Shown here: piece by piece, positions 53,501 to 64,000 of the stretch
How the letters are laid out: every line of letters starts with the position of its first letter
How positions within the stretch are numbered: the stretch's first letter is position 1
Assembly: GCF_965638725.1 (NCBI RefSeq)
Contig: NC_134958.1
Coordinates: 16,185,464-16,249,463 of the forward strand
Origin: Aptenodytes patagonicus
Lineage: Eukaryota; Chordata; Aves; Sphenisciformes; Spheniscidae
DNA: 64,000 nucleotides
Direction of reading: 5' to 3'
Translations under genes and position numbers: made by a program
The notes under the pieces: generated by a model
Databases searched by the model: none
What the model was told of the DNA's origin: nothing
What the model saw: only the letters and a program-made list of their open reading frames with translations

Positions 53501-56500
53501 TGATGTCAGATCAGAACTGATTCTTTCTCGGTTATGTTAGTAGCTGTTAGCTTAGCCTTTTTCATTGTAGTCCAGGTTTAGCAGAAAATGTATGCTGTAT
53601 TTCATTAAATCTGTATCAGTGCATTAAGTTTCTAGATTTACTTTTTCATTGCAATACATCCATGAAATAAAAATGAACCAGTGTAAGAGAATAAAACAAA
53701 GTGATGGAGCTGGGCAGTTTTGTTGCAACAAAATTGCAGCAGGCATTACTGTACTAGGATGGCCTCTCCCCTCCTTATGTGAAAGGCTGGCAGGTGGTAC
53801 ACAGTTAGAAGTTGATCTCAAAAACTGAAGGGCGGGTGAGCTTGTGCTCCAGCGTGTCAGGTTGAATTTTTATATTCATATTTAGGCTGTGATACCTTGA
53901 AGAAGCATATGAGGACTGAAGTCACAAGTAGAGGCTGGTTGATTGGTTTGTTTGCTTTTTACAGGCTAAAAGCGTACTGCTAAATATCTCTGAATTGTTA
54001 GCGCTTTAGGTGGAGAGAATCTGCAACTATCCTGATTTTGTTCCTTTACTTATGTTAATGATAGACAATGGATGACAGTAGTGTGAGGCTGTTTACTTCA
54101 CCATGAAGTACAAAGGAATACTGTGCTCATCAGATCGTATGCAAAATCTGCATGTCCTGAAGCCTTCCTTGTCTTGCATAATAAAGGGCTACCAGACAAT
54201 TGTATTGTCCCTGTTTGGGATTGAGCTTATTTTTATCCGTCAGTCCCTTTCTTCACTGTCATGGCTAAATTTGGAAGAGTCATTGGAAGCTGCAGCTAGG
54301 CATTTGAGGGCAGAATATGGAGATATGTATAGGCAGATTTTTCGTTTTCATTTGGACACATGGACAAGAGAATGAAAATGAGATAACACTCTAGAAATTT
54401 GTGTCACTTTCCTGCCTTTGTGGCTTTCAACAAAGTTTGAGCAGTGTTTAGTCTTAAACTCTGATTGGTACTTTGGCTGTATATATCCTCAAACTCTTTA
54501 ATTTTCTTATGTTTTTAAAGCATCACAATCAAGAGGTGAAACTCTTTTTGCTTCCTAAGTAGGAATACAGAAGCATAGCAAACATTTTTCCCCAGAAAAA
54601 AAGTAGTCTGTAAAGAAGCCAGAAGGGGAATTCGCTCCTGTATGTGATGGAGAGAATCAAGCAAAAACTTGTGTCAGGCCTGGATCAAAGAATATGAGTG
54701 CAATGAACGTGGGGCTGTTGTGCACATTGAATCTAGGACAGTGCCTATTTTCTCTGCTGATCTGGTGCTGCCAGCCCACTTCCATCAGCATAGCAGAAGC
54801 TGTGTCATAACAAATGTGGTTCACCTGCTACGGGTGGCCGATGTTACTGTTTCTCAGCCTCTCCAGCACCGATTGTTTGATTTTTGATATGTACTAATTA
54901 AGCGACACCTTCATGAAAAACAGCACTACATGAAAACCACAGAAATAATTCCACTGACTTCTGTGGTTACTGCTGTATTTGTTGTATCTTATTTTCTTCG
55001 TGAATAAACATTGGTGTTCTGTGTACAGATTTCACTGATTAGATATGACTTTGTATAATGCCTGTCACTTCTATTTTTTGAGATAGGCACCTAAATTCTA
55101 CATTTCAAGGAGCTTAAAAGTTGGAATGTGTTAAACAATGCTGCTTATTTAGCGTCATGAATTTAAGAACACTCATGTCTATATCTTGGCATATTTTCCC
55201 TATTTTAATACTGTTTATATATGAAACATCCCTAAACGTAACATGAGTTTCATGGGCTGTAGAGGAACATGAAAAAACATAAAAACATAGCTACTTTTCA
55301 TCAGAGCACAGTAACTTTCCTTGGTGAGCTCAATATTATAAATTTGTCATTTTACTGAACAGAAAATATGTAACCTATGTAACAATGTGAATGTTCTTGT
55401 TCCTTGTATAACTAGTGAATAAGCAAAAGATAACTGAATTTTTCAGAAACCTCTGGAATGTGGCAGTTGAGGAAAAGATAAAGCCTCACTTAACTGATAT
55501 AGTTCTGGTTAAACGATGAGTTTTTAGATGGTGTAGGTAAACAGAAGATCATGATTTAGGAAAATTTTAAGGCCATATGAGTACTAAACCCAGAATTGTG
55601 CTAATCATAGAATCATTAAGGTTGGAAAAGACCTCTAAGATCATCGAGTCCAACTGTTGACCCAACACCACCATGCCCACTAAACCACGTCCCTAAGCCC
55701 CTCATCTACACATCTTTTAAATACTTCCAGGGATGGTGACTCAACCACTTCTCTGGGCAGCCTGTTCCAATGTTTAACCACTCTTTCAGTAAAGAAATTT
55801 TTCCTCATGTCCAATCATGACATTAGATGACCTTTTTCCTCAAAATAAGATAGCTCTTCTGTGCTTCTGCTTCCAATTTTGGGGCAGGGAGAAAGTATAA
55901 AGTATGGGGGTATCTGACTTTCATTTCACAAACTGATGGAGATAGATTAGGAGGCAAATCATCCCTCAGTGTTATTTACATAATGCCAATAAAACCATGG
56001 GCAATAGAAAAAGCAGCTAACAATTCATTTAGGGTTTGTTTTTATAACGTCTTTGCTTCACCTGTTTCATGCTACTTGTGCTACTTCCTTGGACAGAGAC
56101 ATAAACAGGATGCATAGCAATTATCAAGACTTTTGCAACCTTGGGGTGTAGGCTTCTGTTTTAAATATTTATTAATTAAGTAAACACAGTCTGCGTTTCT
56201 TTAGTACATGCTGTGTGATCACACAAAATGCGACATGACTGTTGCTGCAGCAGAGACAAAGCATGTTCCTGGAAGCTGCTGTAGTATGCATGTGCATCAA
56301 CATGATGTGTTCTTGCTGTTACCTTGGACTGTCATATAACTGACTATAGGTACAAAGAAATATTCACAAATTGCTTAAGCTAAGTCTGCCTTTTCAGATC
56401 AGCAGCTCCCATTAGAAGGGATTTTGAGCACAATTTGGGGCAACAACTGCGCTTGTTCCAGTGCAGCAAGTGCATAGGCAGGTGGGGAGCGAGAACTTCC

Positions 56501-59500
56501 CTGTGCTCTGGAGCTGGCTGATATTTTGACCTTAAACAGCAATGGTTAACTAATCTAATGAAGCCTTCCATCTTCAAGCACTTTTCTGGTTAGCTTTACA
56601 GTATTTACTTGCTCCTAAATACTGGCTTGTATTTACTTACTCTGTTATCATCACTGAGATGCCTCACTGCAGATCAGAGTGGAGACAGGCAAGGATGCTC
56701 TCAGAAAAACATCTGAGTTCTGAGGGTGGATATGTATGGGACATAGAGGAAGACAATGGCAAGCATTTGACTTAAAAAACATCCTGTAGTCCTTGGGGAT
56801 GTGGAAAATCCAGGATTTGTGGATGAGGAAACATGGGGGAGAGAGGATGTAACAGAGGACAAGGCAGAAAAGGAAAAAAACACTGAAGGGGGAAAAATAA
56901 ACAGAAGTGGGTGGAAGTAACTTAAGAGAGGAGACAAACTGGCAGAAAGTATACTTGATGCATACTTAGTGATGCAGTTCTGTGGAGCAGCTATTCAGCA
57001 AGGCCTCCTTTAGAGGCAAAGGTGTATTAAAAAAATATTCAACAAGCAAAGCAACCCATCCACCTCTCAACACTGCATTGAGCAAAGTTTTCTGATTGTA
57101 ACCCTTCCTCTAAAAGGAGACTGCATCAGGTTAGCCCTTTTTTGTCAGGGCATATGCTGAACCATGAAACAAGTGGTCATTGAGTGGAAATTAAGAGTTA
57201 CCAACTGGAGAAAAGGGGGAGTAGAAGGTAAGCATAGCTGGAATAGAACAGCAAGGAAAAAGGCTAAAGAAATGAGAGCAGTTATTTGTATAGCTGTCAG
57301 TTCACACAGCTTTAAATCAAGCAAGAACTGTACTGAAATTTTAATCCCCCTTGCCTGGGGATTCTGATACAAAGGAGGAATAAAGAGGGGGTAAAAGCAA
57401 TATCCTGTATTTTAAGTAGTACATAGTAGAACTGGAACACTCAACAGATGATGGAGATTCTTTTAATCTTCTGAAAGAGAAGTGACAAAGGCATCTTGAG
57501 AGGCTTGTGCCAATATAGATAACAGGAAGTTTAGCATTGTTGCAAGAGACATGTAACCAGTCTGGCTTTGTATATACTTAATCCTGCATGTACTGCTCAT
57601 TATGATGTAAATCTAAGTCTGTTCGTCTGTGAAATATGTAAGTGCCATTCTCCAGCTGCAAACCCATTGGTCTGAATTCGTCTGCCTTTCTTAGAGGGGG
57701 AGAAAAAAATCCTTCAAAGCATTCCTTAGGAATGTGATTATAATATTCTAAAAATAAGGAACTTGGTCATAATTTTCATACAGAACTCTGCAAACAGCAC
57801 TTTAAACAATTCTGCTAATGTTTTGAGGCACAAGGGATCTTGGTAGTTGCTGGTATTCAGCTGTTCACCTCATAAAAAATGAATGATCATGGGTAAAGTG
57901 TATGGATTTATGAATTCAGTGTCTGGCGCCTTAGTAACCTCTGAACAAAGTGATTACTCGTTTGGTTATCAGGAAGATGGAGACTTGTATGTAATCCCTT
58001 TATCCAGATGCAGGGGAGAGGCTGTGATGAAACTATCAAAGAAACTGTACAACCCTGGAAGCAAACAAACACAAAAAGTTTTGAGTTGTGTCCCCAGCTA
58101 GTTTCTGTATTTTCTCTACTCTCAAAAAATCAGGTGTGGGGTTTTTGTTTGTACGCATCCAAACAGCAAAACAAAAACCCCAATAATACATAACTGTGAA
58201 ACTATGATTATCAGGATATGAAGCTTTGCATATAATGTTTTCAAAGTGCAAAGTAATATCATGTATAGGTAGGGCTGGTTGCCCAATGTTTTTCCATTAA
58301 GTGGTTTTAAGGCTTTCTTTTTAAATGATTGCTTATAGCTTTTCTGTTCTTTGCCTGAAATGTTCTTTATCAGGTGTCTGCTCTGTGATTGTTCCCCTTC
58401 CAGCCCTGCGCGCATGCACGCACGCGCACACACACAGCTTCAGTAAAATGGTTAAACTATTAATGATATGGTAAAGGAAAACGTGTAGGATTTACAAAGT
58501 TGAGAAAATTTGTCAGTGCTATGCGGGAGGGACACAATATAAAACAAATGTCTATCTTTACCCATTCTTCTTAATGCAAGTAGATTTTCCTGTTCATTTT
58601 TCCCTTACCCAAAGAAGTATTTATTCTTACATTGCCACCACAGTTGTGTAAGTTTGGCTGCTAAAAACTGAAAGCGCTACTACTTTAGACTGCAGATGCT
58701 ATCATCACCGTCTGTCATGGTACGGACTGGAGGCTCTCTAGGATGCAGCTGCAGATGGATGTAAGACACTGAGCTTCATCTCTTCCAGCCTCTGTTTGGT
58801 GTCAAAGAGAGTATTTAGACACTGCTTAGACTCTTAATTTAGTAAAGAATCTTGAAGTTTGTCGGTTTTCACAGTGCCATTACTGAACAACAAAACAAAA
58901 CCAAACATATTCTAAGGTCAATGTAGTAAATATTCTGAAATTTACCCATATACTGGTATATCTAGCATGAGAAAGAAAGTTCAGTAAAATTACCTCTAAC
59001 TGATTTGTCCCCAGCACTGGCCTTTCAAAGACAACCTGCAAAGCTAAGCAGTAACAGCTGTGTTTCTAAGATTGTGTCTTTCTAACTTTCTATTCAGAAA
59101 TAATCACTAATTTTAGGTTCCTAGTTTGCAAATATTCAAAGTTAGGTAAGAATATTTTTTTCCCTTCTTTGTAAAAAGCCATAATGTGGATGTCTTCATC
59201 TAAGCTAGTTGTTTAAATTCTCTGTAATCAAGAAGAGAATTTAGTACTTCTGGAGACTGACTCATTTCAGATGATTGCTACAGAAGGATGTTTCTCTGGG
59301 TTGATTACAAGGGAGGCTAGGTGAGTAGTCAGGTCAGGTGGTTACATCTGACCTTGCAGATATTTATTTACATGCTGAAGGAAATGATTCCTACTGTTTG
59401 CGTGAATATTTTTCTTACTAAGTGTATTGATGAGGTGAATAAGTGAAGTCTGTTGCAAAGAGTGCCTTAAAGTAAAACATACAATAATTACAAGTACATT

Positions 59501-62500
59501 TTACAAATTTCTGCAGATCATGAAAATAACAAATGTAGGCACTTTAAAACAGCCTTTCTATTTACCTACCAAGACCTGATTTCAAAGTTTTATCCTCCTA
59601 CAATAGTTAATAACACTGGAACACCCACATGAATGCTGTTTCATATCTTTGCTTTGGCTCTTACAGTGTCAGTTCTACAACTTCTATAAGAGAAATGCAG
59701 CCCTGAAATGAATGTTTGATTGCTTTGGAGGTCCCTAGTTAGCTTTAAATGCAAACTGAAATTCTACTTTGTTTATACCAAGACAAACAGATATTTTCTG
59801 AGCTCTGTGTAAGGAAACTTGCCTAAAATGTTTTAATTTCAGTTTCTTCTGAGAACTTTCTAAAATTTTTTATCAAACTTGTGAATTTTTATATTTCCCG
59901 CAGCAGGGAGTTTGGGGGGCGAGGGGCAATTCTGTGGTTGCAAGAGTTTAAAGGGAACTGTGAGAGCTGACAATACTCTGGAAAAATGCAGAAAAGTAGC
60001 ATATGTTGGTGAATGAAAATAAGCCGGGATAACTTTTTCTCTCACATGCCTTTACCTCTCCTTGCACAAATCCAATCTGTTGTCTCTAGCTGTACCTATA
60101 TCACTTCCATTAAAGCCAGTGGAAATTAGACATATCTATAGAATCATAGAATCATTTATGTTGGAAAAGACCTTTAAGATCATTGAGTCCAACCGTAAAC
60201 CTAACACTGCCAAGTCCACCACTAAACCATGTCCCTAAGCACCACATCTACATGTCTTTTAAATACCTCCAGGGATGGTGACTCCACCACTTCCCTGGGC
60301 AGCCTGTTCCAATGCTTGACAACCCTTTCGGTGAAGAAATTTTTCCTCATGTCCAATCTAAACCTGCTGTGGCGTAACTTGAGGCTGTTTCCTCTTGTCC
60401 TATCACTTGTTATTTGGGAGAAGAGACCGGCAGCCACCCTGCTACAACCTCCTTTCAGGTAGTTGTGGAGAGCGATAAGGTCTCCCCTCAGCCTCCTTTT
60501 CTCCAAGCTAGACAACCCCAGTTCCCTCAGCCACTCCTTGTAGGGCATATTCTCTAGACCCTTCACCAGCTTCGTTGCTCTTCTTTGGACACGCTCCAGC
60601 ACCTCAATGTCTCTTTTGTAGTGAGGGGCCCAAAACTGAACACAATATTTGAAGTGCGGCCTTCAATCATCTCTATCAATTATGAACTGGTCATTGATCT
60701 TCCCAAAAACATGAAGGTTGACAGTTTGGCCCCAAAACATTTGGGAACTAGTGTTCTTAGGTACTGTTGTGCTTTCACTATAATTGGCTGTCTCTCCTGG
60801 CCCTATGTTACTGTATTTTTTTTTTTTTTTAATTCTAGTACTGATTTAAAAATAACTTTTTATTTTTTTACTTTTAAGGAGCTCTACCATGTACCAAATG
60901 GCACGTCTTCAGGGAAGCTCTCTCATGGGATGGTGTACGGTGTCGTGCACCGAACTGACAACAACCATAAGAGAGAAATGGTGGTTTATGGCTGGTCAGC
61001 TGATCAGCTGAAAGAGGAGATGAATTACATTAAAGAAGTGAGTTATGCTTTCAGCTTCAAAATTTGTCAAATATCCTTTCCATATATTCATGTAGAGCTG
61101 TGAGTGTATATGGGATGACCGATGTCTAGCCCAACACCTGAATTTGAATTGGGAACCTACTCTGAAGCTAAAGGCTTGTCTGGTTAGTATTCAAGTTGGA
61201 AAAAATGCATACTATATACCTGGGAACTGTGCAGTCCAGACTCGAGGCCTCTGTGCCAAGTGATACTTGTTAATGCTTGCTGACTGGGCTACAGCTGGGC
61301 AAGCAAACTGGCAAACAGATCTTGGAGTCCCTGTCCTGAAGCCTTCATAATTTCAAATGTGATACAGAAGAAACTATGTAAGTATACACCTGAAAGGATA
61401 AACTCTCTCCTCTTCCTCTGCTTCCCCTGTCCCCAGACCCCCCAGTTTTGAAAAGGCTCCTAAATTAGGTGACATAGTAAAATCACTTGGGCATATTTTG
61501 GGGCAGCCTTAAAATAGTCAGCCTAATAAGGATGACTTTGTACTACTTTCTCTGTGCATGCTCATTTATCATAATTGGCAGAAGCTCTCCTGAAAGAAGA
61601 AAAAAACCCGCATTTCTGATGCTGCTGGTTTCTGCACTTGAAACTCAGTATCTCTTTGCCTGTGAGTCCTTGGCTCTCAGGCTTTGTCAATAACCCCCTA
61701 ATTAGCCCAGGGCAATTTGACCTTCTCTTTCCATCCACCTTCACCACCCAGGAGCCTGTTGGTCAGTGGTTATTGTGTTACACTGATTCAGGTGCAAACT
61801 GAGTTGGTATAAAAGGGAGGAACACTGAGTCAAGCCAGCAGTGTAAGAGACTGTAATTATGTGTGCTCTTAACATCTGCCATGTCTCTAGCTATCAGGGC
61901 TTGCTTCTTTCCTTTATTACTCACAGTTTGTTAGCTCCCAGCATTCACCACTCTCAAGTTCCTGCACTCGCCATTAGTGTGTGTCACTACTGCAGTGCAG
62001 GCGAGGCACGCGAGCTGCCTTGGCTGCTGGTTTCCTGCTTGGGCAGTTTACCTACCCTGCTGGGGTGGTGTCTGGGGATGGGTGAATCGGCACGCAGCAG
62101 GTGCAGCTCCCTGGGCTGCACTGCTTCTGGTACCTAGTGCAGATTGCGTGGACCGGGACCATCTCCCTGCCCTTTTCTGTTCACAGCCAGCTTGTGGCAT
62201 GGAGCGACATGCCAGACCAGGTGAACAGCATGTCTTGCATGTGTGTTCAGGGTACTGATCCTTTCAGGAAAAAGAGGGAAAGACACGGGAAGAGACATAC
62301 TGGCCCTTGCTCTCCCGTCTTCTGGAAGCTCTGTTCAGCTATGCTAATTTGTGAACTTTGGTCTGCCAGATAAGTTTTGTCTTTAAAAGTAAAGTCTTTA
62401 ACAAGAGTCCTCAGCTTGTGCTACGTATGTGCTGACTTAAATAGACCAAAAACAATGGGCCATGTCAGAACTGTTGACGGTTTCCTCTGTATCTGAGTCA

Positions 62501-63733
62501 AATTTGCACCTTGCAAGAGGGTGTGTGTATGTGTGCATGCGCATACGTGTAGGTAGGGACAGGGCGAGGGGTGCTTTCCTGAGGTGAAGTGCAGGAGTCA
62601 GCTTCCTTCTGTGTTTCTTATCCTAAAGGGAGCACATAGTTTGGGGTAGGCTTGCGCCTACTCCTTGAATAGATTTGGTGGCCAATGCCCCTCTTTCTGG
62701 GAGGGAGTGGGTATGCTGCAGAGCTGCTAGAAACATCCCCTCTTGTATAAGGCCCTACTAATGTTTTCCCCTCGCTCCTTCCCCAAGCCTATGCAGAGAT
62801 GAGGTAAACTCACTGCCCTAGATTATCTACAATCAGTCTGTGTTTGATAGAGGTGAGGCGGCGGGGGTGGGGGCGTGGAAAGGAGTTTGAATTACGTAGC
62901 TGGAAGGTAGACTGTAGGCAAACATTTAACTAGTGTTTACAATGTGTGCTCTTGAGAAGATTGGTTCTGTGCATGATTGCAATGGCATGTAAACCCAAGC
63001 TGGCTTCCAGCATGCATTTTTTTCTTTTTTTTTCTTTTCTTTTTTTAGAAAGGCAAGGTATAATTTACATCCATAGTTATTAAATAAAATCAAATTGAGT
63101 ACGCTGTTCTTCAGATTTGAAATTACATTGGTAAATTTATACTAATATATTATTTAGTTAGATACGAGCCTAAAAGTCTGAAATTAAAAGGTTTATCTTC
63201 AAAGGATACTCAGGGAAAATTAATTAACCACTTGAAAAAGTATGAAGGTGTATTAAATCCATGTGTGGATGCTTTTTTTTCAGAAAGAAAACATTATATG
63301 CTCAAATTAATTTTAATTCCTTTAGTAATCAGGTTATAATGAGTTACGGATAATTTAATTGAAATTCATTATTTAAATTATTAATTTACAAGTGTTTGTG
63401 TACAGAGAAGTTTAGAATTACTCAGAGACGCTTATTTGTATCATCCCTATGTAGACAAGTCTTGAGACTTAAGTTTTTGTCTTGTTCTTAAGAGTAAATT
63501 GCTGTTGATGAAAAGGTAGATTAATAATGGAAATTACTGGAAGTAACAATGAAGGACATAGAAAAAAACCCCAATAATGTCCTAGTATAAACAGTATCGT
63601 CAATAAGTTTGATAAAGGCATTTGATTTTTCTGACACCAGGTGAGAGCAACACTGGAAAAAGTAAGAAAGAAAATGTATGGTGAATATGATGAAATGAAA
63701 CGAAAAATACAGCAGCTTACGAATGAACTGAAA
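44420..63733 (+). CDS. MYZAP: MYZAP (myocardial zonula adherens protein), first four coding exons, 3' part outside window
   Basis: Spliced CDS join 44420-44503, 50642-50731, 60879-61037, 63641-63733. All junctions are AG/GT with phase 0, giving 426 nt and 142 residues. Start M-L-R at 44420 lies in the CpG island. Exon 2 has [10 protein letters not shown], exon 3 has G-V-V-x-R-x-D then V-V-Y-G-W-S, and exon 4 begins [10 protein letters not shown]. This pattern is the conserved N-terminus of vertebrate myozap (human about 466 residues). In the family, myozap sits at cardiac intercalated discs and endothelial adherens junctions, binds ZO-1 and desmoplakin, and activates Rho-dependent SRF signalling. 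A GCOM1-type readthrough with POLR2M is known in mammals; POLR2M is beyond this window. Confidence 0.93.
47780..47793. repeat. Homopolymer run of 14 G
   Basis: G run flanked by AAATGA and AGAGAAG. Confidence 0.9.
48944..48967. repeat. (TTTTG)n array
   Basis: About four TTTTG units ending in a T run. Confidence 0.85.
50642..50731 (+). CDS. MYZAP: MYZAP coding exon 2
   Basis: 30 codons between TTTTCTTTCAG and [21 protein letters not shown] to P-E-R-K-K-N. The C-R-L-R-L-T-V-P-P segment is a recognisable myozap signature. The in-frame ATG at the exon start could be an internal start, but exon 1 keeps the frame. Confidence 0.92.
50732..55603 (+). other. MYZAP intron 2, left part
   Basis: AT-rich intron with an A run at 52678-52692 and a possible LTR-end remnant at 52539-52568. 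No supported gene. Confidence 0.65.
52539..52568. mobile_element. Possible LTR-end remnant
   Basis: TGTTGTGGTTTGACC directly joined to TGGCCAAAACCAGGA resembles the two termini of the LTR family at 11279-18028 with the middle missing. Only 30 bp, so it could be chance. Confidence 0.25.
55604..55816 (-). mobile_element. CR1 retrotransposon, 5'-truncated 3' end
   Basis: The plus strand starts CATAGAATCATTAAGGTTGG (complement of the CR1 3' terminal repeat and nearby sequence). It continues through ATCATCGAGTCCAACTGTTG and CAGCCTGTTCCAATGTTTAA. About 213 bp; the element reads leftwards and is diverged from the copy at 60137-60662. Confidence 0.93.
55817..60136 (+). other. MYZAP intron 2, middle part
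   Basis: No gene supported. Contains a 14-bp perfect inverted repeat (58137-58182) and a 30-bp alternating purine-pyrimidine tract (58407-58436). Confidence 0.65.
58407..58436. repeat. Alternating purine-pyrimidine (CG/CA) tract
   Basis: 30 bp of perfect alternation, TGCGCGCATGCACGC at the left and CACACACA at the right; the classical sequence type for Z-DNA. Confidence 0.85.
60137..60662 (-). mobile_element. CR1 retrotransposon with ORF2 C-terminus
   Basis: About 526 bp reading leftwards, ending in the ATAGAATCATAGAATC-type terminus at its left. An open frame of 126 codons (60222-60602) encodes the end of CR1 ORF2: [15 protein letters not shown], then [22 protein letters not shown] and a final S-L-E-V-F-K-R. 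This is a well-preserved, younger copy. It is truncated at its 5' end, as most CR1 copies are. Confidence 0.96.
60663..60878 (+). other. MYZAP intron 2, 3' end
   Basis: Short stretch between CR1 and exon 3, with a T run near 60817-60831. It ends in the acceptor TTACTTTTAAG. Confidence 0.7.
60879..61037 (+). CDS. MYZAP: MYZAP coding exon 3
   Basis: 53 codons between TTACTTTTAAG and GTGAGT. It has [16 protein letters not shown], then [20 protein letters not shown]. This is the most conserved part of myozap visible here. A CR1 element ends about 215 bp upstream. Confidence 0.95.
61038..63640 (+). other. MYZAP intron 3
   Basis: 2.6 kb, no other gene supported. Contains an alternating purine-pyrimidine tract at 62521-62551 and a strong C/T tract with AG at 63018-63048 (see findings). 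Confidence 0.7.
62521..62551. repeat. Alternating purine-pyrimidine (GT/GC) tract
   Basis: 31 bp of perfect alternation including the palindrome ATGCGCAT; a second candidate Z-DNA tract in MYZAP introns. Confidence 0.8.
63641..63733 (+). CDS. MYZAP: MYZAP coding exon 4
   Basis: 31 codons between TCTGACACCAG and [25 protein letters not shown] to Q-Q-L-T-N-E-L-K. It starts the coiled-coil region. Later exons lie outside the window. Confidence 0.94.
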
Positions 63734-64000
63734 GTAAGTATACTTTCATTTGTAGGGAAAGCGTGTAAGAATAACTGTCCCAGTGTTATCTAGAAACTTT
63801 TTTTTGCTTCAGCAGAACAGAAATAATTTCTCAAACTATTCCAGTTCATTGTTTTATGTGACATCTATACTTTATTTATTTATTTTTCCCCCCAGGAAGG
63901 TAAAGTCCCAAAGTAGGACAGGGATGCTTTTGCATATGGAATTACTAATTGCCTGCTTCTTGGAAATAAAGGAATGATCTTGATAGCATTGTCTCTGTGT
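63734..64000 (+). other. MYZAP intron 4 (partial)
   Basis: AT-rich intron to the window edge. A TTTATTTATTTATTT run and TTTTTCCCCCCCAG near 63880-63896 look like an acceptor, but the following sequence meets a stop after six codons and does not fit myozap. Confidence 0.6.

Noticed and set aside
60838..60878. Alternative upstream acceptor for MYZAP exon 3 (AATTCTAG)
   Set aside because: Using it puts a stop codon immediately in frame.
63883..63920. Possible fifth MYZAP exon after TTTTTCCCCCCCAG
   Set aside because: The sequence after the AG reaches a stop after a few codons and does not fit the coiled coil expected after exon 4.
1..64000. CRISPR arrays, operons, prophage, tRNA or rRNA genes
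   Set aside because: Nothing of the kind seen. Repeats are transposons, microsatellites or simple duplications of a vertebrate genome, and I saw no tRNA cloverleaf with A and B boxes.

Overview
This is vertebrate nuclear DNA and almost certainly from a bird. It is AT-rich with spliceosomal introns, carries 3' ends of CR1 retrotransposons with the avian CATAGAAT-type terminus, and holds an LTR element whose LTR starts with a TGTCGTGGTTTAACCCCAG-like sequence. I associate that LTR type with neoavian genomes rather than chicken; this is recollection, not a search. There is no prokaryotic gene content. Short open frames in the non-coding parts look like chance frames.

The host genes are two neighbouring, same-strand genes for cell-junction coiled-coil proteins. 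From 1 to about 22,870 lies the 3' part of CGNL1 (cingulin-like 1, paracingulin). Eight phase-consistent coding exons at 675-21494 encode the last 346 or 347 residues: the end of the coiled-coil rod and an acidic tail. A 3' UTR follows. From about 22.9 to 44 kb I support no gene, only simple repeats and decayed CR1. A CpG island at about 43.99-44.62 kb holds the first coding exon of MYZAP (myocardial zonula adherens protein, myozap). Three further exons at 50.6, 60.9 and 63.6 kb keep frame. MYZAP continues beyond the right edge.

The main mobile element is a 6.75-kb endogenous retrovirus in a CGNL1 intron, antisense to the gene (11279-18028, minus). It has two LTRs, a perfect 5-bp target duplication (GCCAC), a lysine-tRNA-like primer site, and recognisable gag-like, protease, reverse transcriptase, RNase H and integrase segments, with no visible env. 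Frameshifts and stops, several of them CpG-decay changes, make it defective. The TSD length and lack of env suggest a class III (ERV-L-like) element.

I found no convincing undescribed biological system. The observations most worth checking are: a membrane-protein-like open frame in the retroviral leader; a CRE-like site in the two LTRs that decayed in opposite CpG directions; a tandem NAG acceptor at the last CGNL1 exon; a possible 9-nt microexon in MYZAP; and a start-overlapping upstream ORF at MYZAP. All coordinates were read by eye, so boundaries of repeats are approximate by a few bases.
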